In this document: piece after piece, positions 35,094 to 48,026 of the stretch
Numbering within the stretch: the stretch's first letter is position 1
How the letters are laid out: each line of letters begins with the position of its first letter
Origin: Macrosoma leucophasiata
Taxonomy: Eukaryota > Arthropoda > Insecta > Lepidoptera > Hedylidae
DNA: 64,000 nt
Assembly (NCBI GenBank): GCA_036365455.1
Contig: JAWQUS010000003.1
Location: forward strand, 7,646,001-7,710,000
Direction: 5' to 3'
The notes under the pieces: generated by a model
Told to the model about the DNA's origin: nothing
Database searches by the model: none
The model's input: only the letters and a program-made list of their open reading frames with translations
Position numbers and translations under genes: made by a program

Positions 35094-35305
35094 TTATTTT
35101 TCGCAATAACACATGCGAGTGAACTTTAGAAGTTAAAGAAAAATTGAAAGAAAAATTTCACTTCGAGCAGGAATTGAACCTGCGACCTCAGGATAACTGG
35201 GACTTTGGTAGCTTACTGGTGAAACGGCTGGACTGGTTATCCTGAGGTCGCAGGTTCGAATTCTACCCGAAGTCAAATTCTTCTTTCCATTTTTTCTTCA
35301 ATTTC
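35094..35305. repeat. Head-to-head SINE-D pair
   Basis: Two tRNA-like 3' halves face each other: 'aattgaacctgcgacctcag' (about 35172) and 'ctgaggtcgcaggttcgaat' (about 35241), arms of about 37 bases. 'gaagtcaaattcttctttcc' follows, as in the copy at 48190. B-box-like sequences occur on both strands; no complete tRNA cloverleaf. It lies in the knot intron between 34320 and 36275. Confidence 0.75.
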
Positions 35306-36275
35306 TATATTGTTTATTGACTGCGGGACACATACAAATTAAGTGTGAATGCCAATCATCTTAAGTTATAGCATCTCACACAACATATCACAATGTTAAA
35401 GCAATGAGAAATATGTCGTATAACACAGTATCTATTATAATTTTTATCATGTTCCTAAAATTATCAGCTAAATGTATCTAGTTTTTATAAAATGAATTGA
35501 TATTTATGTTCTAAGATTAATTAAAACTGATTTTTTCACAATTGATAAAGCCGTAAAAATGAATAGACAGAGAGATAGTTTTTCATTTCATAAGGTTGTA
35601 AATTTGAAAAAATAATTAAATTAATATAAGATGTGTTGAGCTGATCAAAACTGATTTGTCAAATAAAATCACGGTTCTGTATCTGTTCATTACTTCAGCA
35701 GTGTTATCACAGTGAAATAATGAATAAATTAATATTTAATTCTATTAGTGTATAATTGTAAGTAAGGGTTACGCACAATAAAATCATTAGTAATTAATAA
35801 AAGATATGAGTCATAAAGTTATGTCGGTTGGTAATATATCGGCATAGAATCAACGTTTGTACTTACTGAAATATAACAAAGTTTTTGATTTGCAACTTTT
35901 CTTAAAATATATTAGCGCTTAAAAATAATTTTCGGTCCAGTTCTGTATGATTCTTAACTCTACTAATACGCGGTCGATAACTTGTAATAAAAAAATACGT
36001 ACGCGGTTAATTTCATAGCATAAAACATCGAAGTTCATTACTATTTTTTTAAAAGTTTTTTTAGGAAAGGAGTTCTCAAATAGGTATTATTTATTGGAAT
36101 GTGCGAAACTTGATTTGAAGAGGATTCTGATATATTACCAAAGACTCTGTATTAAAAAAAAATTGAATATACATATATACATAATTATTCAAACTAACGC
36201 AAATAAAATTATTAAGTCAATAATCCAAACTTTAAACTTATTTGATAAAATAAATACAACTGTAATATAACTCAC

Positions 36276-36410
36276 GCGAGGTAGTGTTGAAGAGCGAGGT
36301 AGGCGGCGCGGGGTAGTGCTGCGGGTGCGGGTAAGAGGCGGGCGCGTGCGGGGTAGACGCGGCCGAGCAGTACCGCGGGGAAACCGACCCGCCGCTACGC
36401 GCGTAGTCTT
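36276..36410 (-). CDS. kn: knot exon: Ser/Pro/Tyr/His-rich linker
   Basis: Acceptor CTTTTAG, donor C|GTGAGT. The exon continues from the previous one by completing GAA (Glu) and reads DYARSGGSVSPRYCSAAST, then a His/Pro/Tyr-rich stretch, ending SLFNTTS plus one base. The SVSPR motif sits where EBF proteins have SSVSPHG after the helix-loop-helix region. The exon is strongly GC-rich in an AT-rich intron background. It is the branch point: its phase-1 end fits both the long terminal exon (34021-34319) and the short ones. Confidence 0.87.
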
Positions 36411-36865
36411 CTAAAAGAAAAAGCCTGGGGTCAACACGAAATTACCGTTAGGACTTGCTCGTTTCAGATCCTAAACCTAATTTTGGAGAATCGTTTGGAT
36501 GGAAATAATAGCGGTTATACTAAAGTCTAGATTAAGAATATTACATACGTACGTTTTATTGAAGTTCGTAAATTAAATACTTTCGTAATTTTATATTTTA
36601 TGTCAGCAAGAATTTAGGACCACTTTCTTATTCTATGAGACTATCTCTTGTCTCTGATCTCGCACGTGACTATAATTACTATTTTGATTTTGAAAATGTG
36701 GGCTATTCTCTCTTAGCAAGTACTAAGACAGGAGCCTCTATACTCCCGAAGGAACTTATTCGAAATTGCAATGTGTAATTCTTCAACAATCAGTTACGCA
36801 TTCACTTAGACAGTAACAGAAGAGTTTTATACATTTTCATTAAATAAATACGTGAATTGGGCAAA

Positions 36866-37084
36866 GTATAACCAACAAATTTAAACTAATGGATCTTACA
36901 TTCGAAGAAAATCGACTGCGATTGACAGACAAAATTTTTGTATAAATACACAAATTTTGGGTATAAACCTTATTGAGATCATTCGTGCGTCTGCCTGTCT
37001 GTCAATCGCAGTCGATTTTCTTCGAATGTAACTTAGTTTAAATTTGGTACACACTCGGGTAATTGGCTGGTTATTTGGTTATAC
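36866..37084. mobile_element. Foldback element with 36-bp perfect arms
   Basis: 36896-36931 and 36996-37031 are exact inverted repeats ('cgaagaaaatcgactgcgat' inside). Weaker pairing extends to 'gtataaccaa' (36866) and 'ttggttatac' (37084). No ORF. It lies in the knot intron between 37338 and 36411; typical MITE architecture. Confidence 0.85.
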
Positions 37085-37338
37085 GCTGACATGAACGACT
37101 GAACGTGTAACAAAAATAAGTGAATATCAAGTGTAGCCACCTTTTTGGAGGATTCATTGGGAATTAAAATAAACTCCAATATTTATTATTAATTATTAAT
37201 GAAATATCTCGTGAGACAGACCATATTGTATGGATTTCAAAGATATTCCTAGAGGAATGAATGATTACCATACTAGCAGTCAAAGATTTTGTTGTTTTAT
37301 TGGCACAGGCACAATAATAATTAGACAAAAAAACCAAC

Positions 37339-37513
37339 CTTCAGTCCACTGCGAAGCGGCGGTGTCCTGAACGCTGACGGCCAGTTGTCCAGTATAGGAG
37401 TTGAAAGGCATACTGGCAGGCGGAGACCGGGGAGCTCCCAGTCCCAATTGGTTGTTTCGAGGCATCGAGTATAAGGCTTCTGCCAGGTCCGCGGCTCGTT
37501 TTAAAATTATTTC
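37339..37513 (-). CDS. kn: knot exon: second helix of HLH and following region
   Basis: Acceptor AACCAG, donor GAAG|GTTGGT. It encodes 58 residues: EIILKRAADLAEALYSMPRN (second amphipathic helix of the COE helix-loop-helix, used for dimerisation), then a Gly/Pro/Ser linker, then FNSYTGQLAVSVQD and SQWTE. Vertebrate EBFs carry a duplicated second helix; only one is present here, as in invertebrate COE proteins. Ends in phase 1. The identification is very firm because GQLAV and the helix match the EBF family closely. Confidence 0.96.
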
Positions 37514-37571
37514 CTGGTTCAGAAATGCACAAAATAAATATGACAACCCATTTGATTGAGGCAATTAATGA

Positions 37572-37650
37572 TATAGTTCCAGTGGAGGAGCATGATAGCA
37601 CACTACCGCATTACTTTGTGCATCTACTGCTAATGGTAGTATTGGGTGAT
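37572..37650 (+). repeat. LepR1 remnant in a knot intron
   Basis: 'ttccagtggaggagc' and 'ctaatggtagtattgggtg' retain scattered LepR1 head blocks. Strongly decayed. Confidence 0.45.
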
Positions 37651-37773
37651 AAATGTAGTAGAAGTTTACAAAATTATTAAATTTTGTATTTGACGTGTGG
37701 ACTACACGTAACGTGTGAGTTTTATTAATTTTGTTTGTAGATGTAAAACACAAAGTAAATAAAATTAGACTCA

Positions 37774-37911
<138 letters not shown>

Positions 37912-38484
37912 TCATTAGCTGCCCCGCTAACAAATGAAAGCCTAATTGATGGATCGTACACGATTGCGTATCTTAGCCTCGTGAATTACTTCCGATGTTA
38001 TTTCGGATTACAATTCTATATTAGCTACATAAATCATTAAGATCTCAAAGGTTCGATGGAATAAAATTAGAAAAACGATTAAAAAAATATGTTCAACTAG
38101 TTTGTCCGAAACAAAACAAAAGGGGTTTAAAGATAAAATAATTATATGGACTTAATCTTAATATACATATTTATATATAAATTACACGTCACATTGTTTG
38201 TCCGCGATGGACTCCGAAACTACTTAAACTATTTTAATCAAACTTTGCACACTGTGTGCAATTTGATCCAGTTTGAGAGATTAAAGCATCTCAATTGAAA
38301 GTCGCAATATTATTTTATTGCAAATTATTTTTATTTTCTTTCTTTATTTCACCCGTGCAAAGTCGGGGCGGGTTCCTAGTAGCTAATATATTTCATGCTA
38401 TTTTCATAGTTAATGTAATCTCTTCAACAGTTTTTGCGCGAAACGCGAAAAAAAAATAATGGATAAACATTTTCAAAACATTAA

Positions 38485-38630
38485 CCCCCTTATTCATAAA
38501 CGTATTTTAGCTAAGGTGTTGCTAATATTTCCTTTGTCTTTTTCTATCCTGTACATTTGACAATGCAACTGACAAAGACAAAGCATTCTATAGCTAAAAT
38601 GTATCTAATGTACGTTTATGAATAAGGGGG
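38485..38630. mobile_element. MITE-G copy 1 (TTAA-flanked)
   Basis: 146 bases from 'cccccttattcataaacgta' to its inverse 'tacgtttatgaataaggggg', flanked by TTAA on both sides. Internal segments ('ttagctaa', 'tttgtcttt' and their inverses) also pair. Two more copies lie at 47571 and 60031. It sits in the knot intron 37884-39197. Confidence 0.9.
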
Positions 38631-38693
38631 TTAAAGTTTAGAGATTCTTTTTCAAACTCCAATTTCCACCGAATTTATTGTTTTACTTATTAT

Positions 38694-39095
38694 TATAGGG
38701 GAGCGAGGGGCTAGTTGTAACATTTAAAAAAAAACCGATATATCTTGAAATGTGTTGGTTAAATGATCACTAACTACATTTTGATTAATACTCTAATCAT
38801 TCTTCTATAAGGTCTAAGTGAAAAAACATCAAATTTATAAGTAAATCTTTCAGAACTTAGATTTTTGTAAAAAATGGGAAGTGTTACAATTTACCCCGTG
38901 CTTGGGTTAGTTGAAACAGCTATTGGGGCATGTTGTAACAAGAATAAAACGTCAGACACTGAGTGTGATGACGTGATGCGGGGGGTTATAACGACCATAT
39001 TGAATCAAAAAAATACGTTGATAAAGTTTAAATTCATAGTGAAAAATCACTGTTACTACTTACCCCTGTTACAACTAGCCCCTCGCTCCCCTATA
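38694..39095. mobile_element. 402-bp TIR element in a knot intron
   Basis: The terminal 28 bases are exact inverted repeats ('tataggggagcgaggggcta' at the left, its inverse at the right), ending only about 100 bases from the splice donor of exon 39198-39324. The interior is AT-rich with a short ORF (38874-39140) that runs out of the element and is unlikely to be real. Flanking bases suggest a TA-type target. Confidence 0.88.
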
Positions 39096-39192
39096 TTGCA
39101 AGCAAACTATTTTATACATTTTAATTATTCTATTTCATAAGTTTCGTTCTGTGCAGAAACTAGACATCTTAAGGTGAGGCTAATATATATTA

Positions 39193-39327
<135 letters not shown>

Positions 39328-39434
39328 TTAACAAATTTTAATGTATTTAATTAAGCTTAAATCTTCGAATATTGAAAATAAAAACAACGTATATTTGGAC
39401 GAAGAGGCTAAATTTATATAACAATATTAAATAA

Positions 39435-39610
39435 ACATATACATACAAACACCCTCGGTTCGCCAAGTTTCCTCTAGTGTGAAAAGTGGCAAGGCCATTG
39501 ACATCTCAGAGGGTAGCATTGGATGGGAATATTCAGAAAAAAATCAATAGCATAATATATCCTGCGATCCAGTATCGAATCCAGTAGCCCAGGGTAGCCC
39601 TAGATTTGGT
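39435..39610 (-). repeat. Decayed SINE-B in a knot intron
   Basis: 'caaacaccctcggttcgcca' and 'aaggccattgacatctcaga' correspond to the SINE-B body. The tRNA-like end is barely traceable ('gtatcgaatccagtagcc'). Confidence 0.55.
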
Positions 39611-39662
39611 ACTGAGGGAGATTAATATTTTACTATGTACAAAATCAGGTCAAGATGATTCA

Positions 39663-39914
<252 letters not shown>

Positions 39915-41434
39915 TCAAATACGATTATATTCATTATCACGTCACATTAAAGATCAAATTCCAATACACAAAACATTCAATGTTATTATGGAGTTATAAA
40001 GGACTCAATTCGCAACCGAAATTTTTCAGAACATGAACACAAATACCATTAAAACAGTTAATGGTGTTGTTGCCTAAAGTTTCTAGTCCCGAACACTACA
40101 CGAAGCCAAATTTTATGCTCAACTACTTAAAAAGTTGAACAAACGCCAAACCAGTAAAACTATTGCTATCCTACTTGAACGTTTATCTTTGGATGTTTGA
40201 GAAAAGGACAATCGTAGACTGTAAAAGTAAAGCCAAAATCTTAGCCATTACAAGAGGGAAGAACCGATTGGTGTATTAATTGAAAATGAATTTTAATGGT
40301 TCGGCAATAAAGTTTGAGATAGAATTAAAGTTTAACGGTTGTTATGGCATTATCGAATTGTTAGTGCAGATGCAAGAAAGCTGGTAGTGAGGGGGATACG
40401 CGCCGAAGACAACAGGGGGAATCTCAAATCTTGCGAACAAAACGACTCGGTAATAAAGACGAGAAGAGAAAGTGAATTTAAGGGGACGAAAGAAGATTAC
40501 GTTGGAGGTTCTTTTTTAATTTCGGTAATAAAATACTTTCCCGTTCCCCTCATCACTAATGATATTAAATCATCTTAATACAAATCGTTGGTGCCATTAA
40601 TCAAAGACGTTGTTACAATGGGATAAATATAAGAATATTTCCATACTGTTATTTACCTACTATTCATATAATATAATATAGAATATTTCTATTTTCGGAA
40701 GTAGGGACTTAATATCAACTGTGGCTAAATTTCGACCGATTTCTGATCCGATCACTGATAACTCTATTAAAATAATCGCATTTAGATTCCCGATATTTTA
40801 ATAATAAGTAAGAATATAAATCGAAGTAAGTAAATCAAACAACGTTATATTTAAGGACAAGTGTTTTTCAAATTCAAATAACGATTTCAAGAAAATCCAT
40901 CAATTTTTTTTTATGATAGCACTTTCCGTTTTAAATGTCATTGTAATGGTTTTCTTATAAATAAATATCAATTTTGTAATAAACTTTGACGATAAAAACC
41001 TATTAAATTGTGTCTTTTTTCCTTAATTAAAAGGTAATAATTCACGCGTGGCAAGAATTTAACATACCTACTTAAATAAAAAGTCTGGCCAGAAATAGAT
41101 TACTACATTGTTTTGCTAATTAATTTAAGCTCCATTGCTATTGTGACGTATCAAATGAAAAACAAAGAAGTCGTCGGCACTTCAAAGTATAACAGAAAGT
41201 ACTTGTAAATTTTCTCATTCGCACCGTGTAATCCCACCGAGTCGGTTTCACGCCGTCTAGCCTCTTCCAAACTTTTTATGTTATCTTATTGTGGAATTGA
41301 AAGTTTATTCACAATTATGACTTGTGATATCTCATAACTTAAAGCGTTTATTTTAGTGCTCTTTTCTAAATCTATTGTCATAATTTATCACAAAATAGTT
41401 CATTTTGATCTATCTGCAGCCAAAGTGATCAGCG

Positions 41435-41592
41435 CTATTGTGTTCCGGTTAGATGGTTATATATGGCTCCGTAATAACTATCGCAAAGGTAAAACAACTT
41501 AGGACTTAGGGATGGCAGTCGATCTACATTCTGACTTTATTTTTGTGTAGATATCACTCATGAGTGTCAACTGCATGCTTGTTTATCACCGT
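41435..41592 (+). repeat. LepR1 partial, divergent subfamily
   Basis: 'gcgctattgtgttccggtta' to 'ctgcatgcttgtttatcacc'. Confidence 0.65.
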
Positions 41593-42251
41593 TATAACAC
41601 AATTAACACGTTCTTTTTCTTTAGACTGTGGTTACAATATAAAAAATATTAAATAACAAGTTTGACAATAAAGAAGCTCTTCTATTCTTAATTTTAATAT
41701 TAAGTTTTTTTTTATTTTTTTTTTGTGCTGTTGGTGTCATTGGTCACTCTTTATGTAAAACCTATTAAGAATAATCATTGTTTCTGAGAAAATCTAAATC
41801 TGTTCTTAAGCTAGCAAAATAATCTTTCTTGTTTTCAAAATAATGTTCCTGAAGATCCAATGATTCCGTTATTAAAACAAGTTCCGTAACACAAGTTTTT
41901 TTCAAAGCATAATTCCTCACTAAATTATCCCTATCCTCTTCATGCTCGCTTCACCACCCCCACCCCAAGTTCCTTGTGAAATGTCTACAGTGATTCCTTG
42001 CATACAAACGACATCGTCAAACGTATTATGACTTTAACACATTTGTCCTCGATTGAGTAACCCTGTTTACCTTGTCACTTAATACGTATCAACTTGTGGA
42101 TTGCATGGATATTATAGATGTTAAAAATATTTTGAATATGATATTTAAGTGAATCATGAGTAAATGCGCTTTGCAAAATGGTTGTTAAGTATTAAATCTC
42201 ATTAAACTTGTAAATTAGTGATACATACAAAATATGTATAGCCTCCTTTTA

Positions 42252-42388
42252 CTATTGGCACTGAAGCCTCATGTTAGGACTTAGATGTGATAACGTATTT
42301 GCATTTGGACCTCTTGTTTTCATGTAGATGTCTATAGGATGCAGTAGTCACTTAACATCTCTGTAAACTGCATGATTGTTTACCACCT
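42252..42388 (+). repeat. LepR1 3' part
   Basis: 'ctcatgttaggacttagatg' to 'aactgcatgattgtttacc', with loss of the head. Confidence 0.6.
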
Positions 42389-42772
42389 AGTGTAAGTCTG
42401 TTTTTGAGACTGTTTTTTTAATAATGGTCTTAAAATTGGAATGTTTGATGCCTACAGCAGATATATTTTGTATTATAACGACTTTATAGAAATCAAAATT
42501 GCAACCAAAATTGTAGTGTACCATGCCAAGTAGTAAATGATTTTGGTTACTTTATTATTTATTGTAGCTGGACTTATAAAATAGTTTTGAAACTGAAATG
42601 ATGATGCTTAATCAAATGCTTCATCAATAAAGAAGCATATTGTGAAAGGTGGTAAGAGTTAATTTTACACAAAAGATAATGCTAGAACAAATAATATTTA
42701 ACTCTGTTGATAAAAAAATAATGAAGAGAAAGTAATAAAAAAGGAAAAAAAATAAAGCAAACAAAAACGTAC

Positions 42773-42914
42773 AGGTGGGGTCGGTGGCGTCGGTACCTTC
42801 AGTGGGGTCTAGGCGCTTCGCCCGCCGCCCGTGCTTGCTGTTGTTGTGAACGAACATGTTGTCCGATATCGCTAGCAGAGGTCCGTCCACCATCACTTGC
42901 GTTGATATCACCAC
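42773..42914 (-). CDS. kn: knot exon: end of DNA-binding domain
   Basis: Acceptor TCTACCAG. Reads [47 protein letters not shown] plus one base before donor T|GTACGT. The [16 protein letters not shown] stretch is the highly conserved C-terminal part of the COE DNA-binding domain. A second donor, GAAG|GTACCG with low end 42797, lies 24 bases earlier and has the same phase. It would drop eight residues between DPTE and the next exon. Both options splice in frame to GLYPPLP. Confidence 0.96.
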
Positions 42915-43016
42915 CTGGTAGACAACCGTAAAAAATTAGTCACTACTCCACAACTGCTACTGAGGTTCTTTTTCCATTTTACCTGTATTTTTAGTGGTAT
43001 TGAAAATTTTACGTTT

Positions 43017-43170
43017 TCGGGCAGTTACCTAGTGCCACCCGGGGCACATCACCAAACTCCGAAGTGTTTGGTAATATGCGCTGAAATGTCAATTGGCTTG
43101 CCACCTGTTATATGGGCCAAAACGTAACTGATGAATAAATTTTCCTCTGCTTACCTCTTCTGGGATATAC
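43017..43170 (+). repeat. SINE-B partial, knot intron
   Basis: 'gggcacatcaccaaactccg' and 'tggcttgccacctgttatat' are the reverse of the minus-sense SINE-B body. The tRNA head is truncated. Confidence 0.65.
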
Positions 43171-43331
43171 ATAAATCAAAACATTAGAAATTTTACACAC
43201 CCTCATACTCAAAAGTTCAAGATCACTGAAAAAAAAGTTAAAATAAATACCACAAATCAACATCGTACCAAGTGTACACAAAAACCGGGTTCACATTCCA
43301 ACGCACACACGCTCACCGCCGAAAGGGAAAG

Positions 43332-43341
43332 TCCCTTGGGA
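43332..43341. promoter_or_regulatory. Perfect COE/EBF consensus site in kn intron
   Basis: TCCCTTGGGA fits the palindromic COE consensus TCCCNNGGGA exactly. It lies in the 3.4-kb intron between exons 46319-46400 and 42773-42914, inside a GC-richer patch (43260-43450). Autoregulation by COE factors has been reported; use of this site is inference. Confidence 0.4.
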
Positions 43342-43629
43342 GGTGGAGCCAATGTCTCGGGTACGAAACTCTTCCAATAGGTGTGCAAGGAAGTGCATTG
43401 TGTGCATGCTTGTGCCAGTGTGCGTGGGTGGCCGTTTGATAGATTAAATTGCGATCGATTTGACTTCTTATTGTAGGTCAGAAATATTTTGGAGTAAATA
43501 TTTTCGGCATTGGCTGTACGATCGCTCAATGGTGAGCTTGGTGTACAGCGGTTTTTTGTTACTGATAATAAAAACGTTTTAACTGTCTTTTTTTTGTATT
43601 TTTTTTTCATTTGATCTTTATTGAAAAAA

Positions 43630-45880
43630 ATATCTCAAAAAGCATTTGCACGTACTAACCATAATATATCTAGGTATACAAACACCATGATTAATATCTG
43701 CAAATGCTTAAATGGTTAATAGGTAAGTTATAAATTTTACATTTGTTATCACTGTCTATTTTCCGAATAAATAAAAAGTAAAAAATAAATTAACGTTTTG
43801 AGTAGTTTTGACTTTAGCCTTAGATACTTTACCTTACTTGAATTTTTGTTTATACCTACGATCTTTTTTAATAATTGTTTGAAATAGGTGACTATCTTCA
43901 ATGGTTCAATATATAGGAATATCTACTCAATTGAGGGACAAAATCTACTGTTTCCTTAGATATTTAGGACCTTAAACTATTCTACCAAAGAACCGTTCTG
44001 GATCAAACTCACCGACCCTTATCCCCACAAAGTATCCGCATCAATAAAAGACTGCATTACTTCGATTTCAGTACCAAACTATAAATGTACACGGTGATAT
44101 ATTACATCCATATATATTCTTACCCTTGAAACATTGGGGAACGACCACTGAATTATTCAATGACACACAGAAAGGCCAAATATAGACATAACTACACACG
44201 CACGCTCATACATAGGTAGTGCATATTAAAATGAACACTATATGTGTAACATAAAGTTCTATATTTGATCAAAGTTCGCAAGAGGACATGTAAGACAAAT
44301 ATGTCTTAGCCAACTGTAGAAGCAAATTTGTACTCATAAGTAGAATGGTGTGAATGCACCTTTACAGTGACTTTAGGGGTGTCGCTTAATTAATTTATGC
44401 AGTCTCATTGAGTTTAAATATGTTTGTATATTCAATGGTAGACGAGATAACAGAGTAAGAGAGATATCAATCTCAACTGAACTGTTGAAAGAAAGAAATG
44501 GATTGAATTGAAATTAAATTCAAATAAGATTTAAGAGCGTACACGAGAAATAACAATTATATAAGAAAATAGGTACATTGATAATAGAGACTACTAAACA
44601 TAGAGAAAATAAGAGGCAGTAATAATGTGGCATTTATTTCGCTAAAAATGTCCCTAATATCAATTACTAGTAGGTACCTTACAATTATTGATTCTACCGA
44701 AGTTAGCATTTGACAAACGCAAACAAAACAACCGCGACTGCTACAAAATTAAAAGCTAAAAAAGGATAGGATGAAAGTAAATAGATAAACTCGTATAAAT
44801 AAATTTAATTTCATACCTCCCCTAAATTGGAGGCGCTTCAAATATTCAAGAGTCGTGAACGCAACCCTTCCTTCAGTTGAGGGCGATACTAAGTTTGTGT
44901 GGTACAATTTATAAGAGACGACGTTTCTTACTTTCTTGTTATAGTTTTTTTTTGTAACCAACGTTTGAAATAGACTACATATATATACATAATATTACCA
45001 AAATATTTATCTATAAACTATATAACTAAAACACTAAATATTGGAATTGAAACTAGTTAAGAGTAAAAAAAGAGTTTGAGATGGTTTTTAGATTTTTGCA
45101 AGCTAGACTGAAATAAAACCATTATCTTACGTTAAAATCAGTAAAAATATGCAATATAAATCTGTAACGAGATTAGGTTTTTAGGTCCCAACGCTAAAAA
45201 TTACACGATGTATAACATAAAACAACCAAACGCCCTATCCTTCAACTTGGACCACGAGTCAAACGCTGCAGACAAACTCGTGTAGGGTACACGGTAATTT
45301 TTCCTTGCGTCTAGTAAACAAGCAACCATTTACCTGTCGACAGCACGAATAATTACGAACGGACTGTGTAGAAAGAGATAGTTACACAGTTCGAGTGAAA
45401 TGCGAACTGACTAGCAAATGTTTTGTATTGTTACGGGGAAATTTGCTTTTAAATTATAAATTTTTGGCATAATACTTATTAAGTTGCGAGAAAACATAAG
45501 TCTATGGAGAAAACATATTTATGGGTCTGAATAATAATGGTACTCAGACATTTAATTGTTATAATTCTCAGTAGGTAATAATTTTGATTACGAAAGTTGC
45601 GAACTTACTTCGTGAAAAGACGCGTGCAGTTTCTTTTACAAAGATACTTAACCATATCAAATTAACCTAGTCTTTTACAAGGGCAGAAAATCGTCCTTTG
45701 CCATACCTATCATGCTTCATGTTTCATTATGGTATCAAGCAGTGAGTTAAATAGGCATATATTCATTGTAACAGGTGACAATTCACGAAAATACTTATTA
45801 CAATGTAGCGTGGTGTATAGGAATATATTTATTTTAAATAGGTAAAGTTATCGTTACACTATTATTCATCGTAACTTCAC
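43630..45880. other. knot intron, no gene or repeat family recognised
   Basis: AT-rich, non-repetitive by eye, with only short ORFs. Confidence 0.5.
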
Positions 45881-45886
45881 CAAGTC

Positions 45887-46170
45887 ACCTTTAGTCCTCG
45901 AAGGTGTAGGCAGAGGTAAATACATGCACACAGGCATACACGCAAACACCTACGATACGAAAACATCTACGTTTTTCAAGTGGCGAGCCTGTTGACATCT
46001 CCGAGCACATTACCGAACGCCGAGGTACTGGGAGACTTTCAGATAATCGAAAAATCCCAACGTAACCCGAGATAAGGGATTTCGCAGCGTTATCTCTGAT
46101 AGTCCCAGACCCGGGAATGGAACCCAGGAACCCCAGTGTAGTAGTAGTGGTCTGTTACCACTACTGAGGC
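45887..46170 (-). repeat. SINE-B, nearly full length
   Basis: 'gtcctcgaaggtgtaggcag' to 'gttaccactactgaggcag', with a B-box complement at 'gggaatggaacccagg'. It lies 150 bases from the knot exon at 46319. Confidence 0.8.
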
Positions 46171-46312
46171 AGTTTATTTAGCGACGAAATAAAATATTGT
46201 TGTATTCTACTACACTGCGCTGCGGCCAGGTGTGCAAATGCACCTACAATAAATAGGTCCTTTCATATTTAAAAAAGCATAGCTACTAACAAACAGAGAA
46301 CTAAAAATGTTA

Positions 46313-46420
<108 letters not shown>

Positions 46421-46589
46421 TTAACAAGTTACTAATGTGAACTGAACGAAAACAGATGCGGAATCTGTAAAACTGTGAAATAAAGTGCAGCCGTGAAACG
46501 TCGAACCGTGTGAACTATTAAATGATGTTGAGGACACATAAATCATTAATATTTCAGTGTCAACAAAGATTGTGGTTTTGACCAAAATA

Positions 46590-46850
46590 TACACATCAAT
46601 GTAGTTATCATTTTGTGATAAATATTACATAAGTATTTGATTGTTAAAATGACATCGCCCGCCATATTCGCCATGTTGGTTTTGAGTTGCAATTCTAACT
46701 GCAAATAATGTTTTGTAACTGCAAACAAAGCTAAATAAGTGAAAATATACTGTAAAAAACGTTTTTATATTGATTTTGCCTGTTTAATGATATTGTGTAC
46801 AATACATGGTCGGAGGTCCATACATTTTTGCAACATCTCCTTTGAAAATT
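46590..46850 (-). repeat. Partial copy of the 12570-13017 TIR element
   Basis: Minus strand matches: 'gcaacatctcctttgaaaa' end, 'attgtgtacaatacatgg' and 'cgccatattcgccatgttgg'. The second terminus was not found, so the copy is truncated. Confidence 0.75.
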
Positions 46851-47219
46851 ATTTGTATGATTTGAAAATTCTACACGTGAATTTAGTAAAGTCACCATAA
46901 TTTTATATCAAAACACAAATCAGTGGTAATGCCACCATTTTATCTGGCCGAGGCAAACAAACGGCACTTCGACGAGCTAACAGCAGCTGTATCCACTTCA
47001 CTTCACGCCGTAAACACGCCCATTAAAGTATTAATTTGTTTCTGCTGCTCACAAATTTGTTACCGCTCTGCCGACGAATTTGTTTTTGCTTCCACTAATT
47101 TTACCCAATCACGGGTGAAATTTTTTGGAACAGTTTTTTAGAAATTTTTAAGCTGTTAATTTTTTTATATGTGCACTTTGACTTTGACAAGCCAATTGGT
47201 TGGTGTGTGACAACCGTTT

Positions 47220-47390
47220 GAACCCAGGCTGCCGGGTTCGATCTCTGTACCGGGACAAATATTTGTATGGCCTACAGATGTTTGTTTCGGGTCTGGGTAT
47301 TAGTGTAGGTATGTGTTAGGTATATGTATAACGGGACCCACAACATAGGTTTATACCTAGTGTGGGGCTGTGAATGTAAGCGTATTTTAT
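47220..47390 (+). repeat. SINE-C, 5'-truncated
   Basis: B-box side 'gccgggttcgatctctgtac', then 'atttgtatggcctacagatg' and 'gtgaatgtaagcgtatttta' as in 24548-24733. Confidence 0.8.
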
Positions 47391-47570
47391 TTTTTACTGT
47401 CTATGGTGGATTTTTAACGTTTTGTGAGACAGTATTAAAATGTCGTTGGTGATTAGAACTTTGATTGACAGAATTGTTTTTATTAATGCCATGAAAATCG
47501 CGTACTGTGCCCATTAGTTGCAAATATACTCTACATGCAGCCTTTAGACATCTAAAACCGAAAATATTTA

Positions 47571-47716
47571 CCCCCTTATTCATCAACGTATTTTAGCTAA
47601 AGTGTTGCTAATCTCTCCTTTGTCTTTTTCTATCCTGCACATTTGACAATGCAACTGACAAAGACAAAGCATTCTATAGCTAAAACGTATCTAATGTACG
47701 TTTATGAATAAGAGGG
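47571..47716. mobile_element. MITE-G copy 2
   Basis: 146 bases with the same terminal inverted repeats as 38485-38630 (one change in each arm). Flanks are TTTA on the left and TTAG on the right, so the target may be TTA. Confidence 0.88.
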
Positions 47717-48026
47717 TTAGTGGATAAGTATCACCACTTCTATGGTCTAAGCTGTTGCACTGGAAGCGGAACTTAAAGACACTGTATGCTACCATGTAGC
47801 GGTAGATAAAAATTTCTAATTTTGTGTTAGCTACGTCTTCATCGACTTCCGTGACAATTTTAAATAACTGAAGCAACAAAATAAAATGCATGGTAAGGTT
47901 TTTTGGGAAGAATCGTAGAGCAGAGGATCTTTTTTTCTTTTTTATTAGCAAAGAATTACAGAACCTAATTAAATGAAGGTTGTTTTATATTATTTCGCAT
48001 TAACACATGCTTGTGAAATATATTTT

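Noticed and set aside
35160..35275. Possible functional tRNA gene
   Set aside because: T-arm-like sequences occur on both strands as a palindrome, without a complete cloverleaf.
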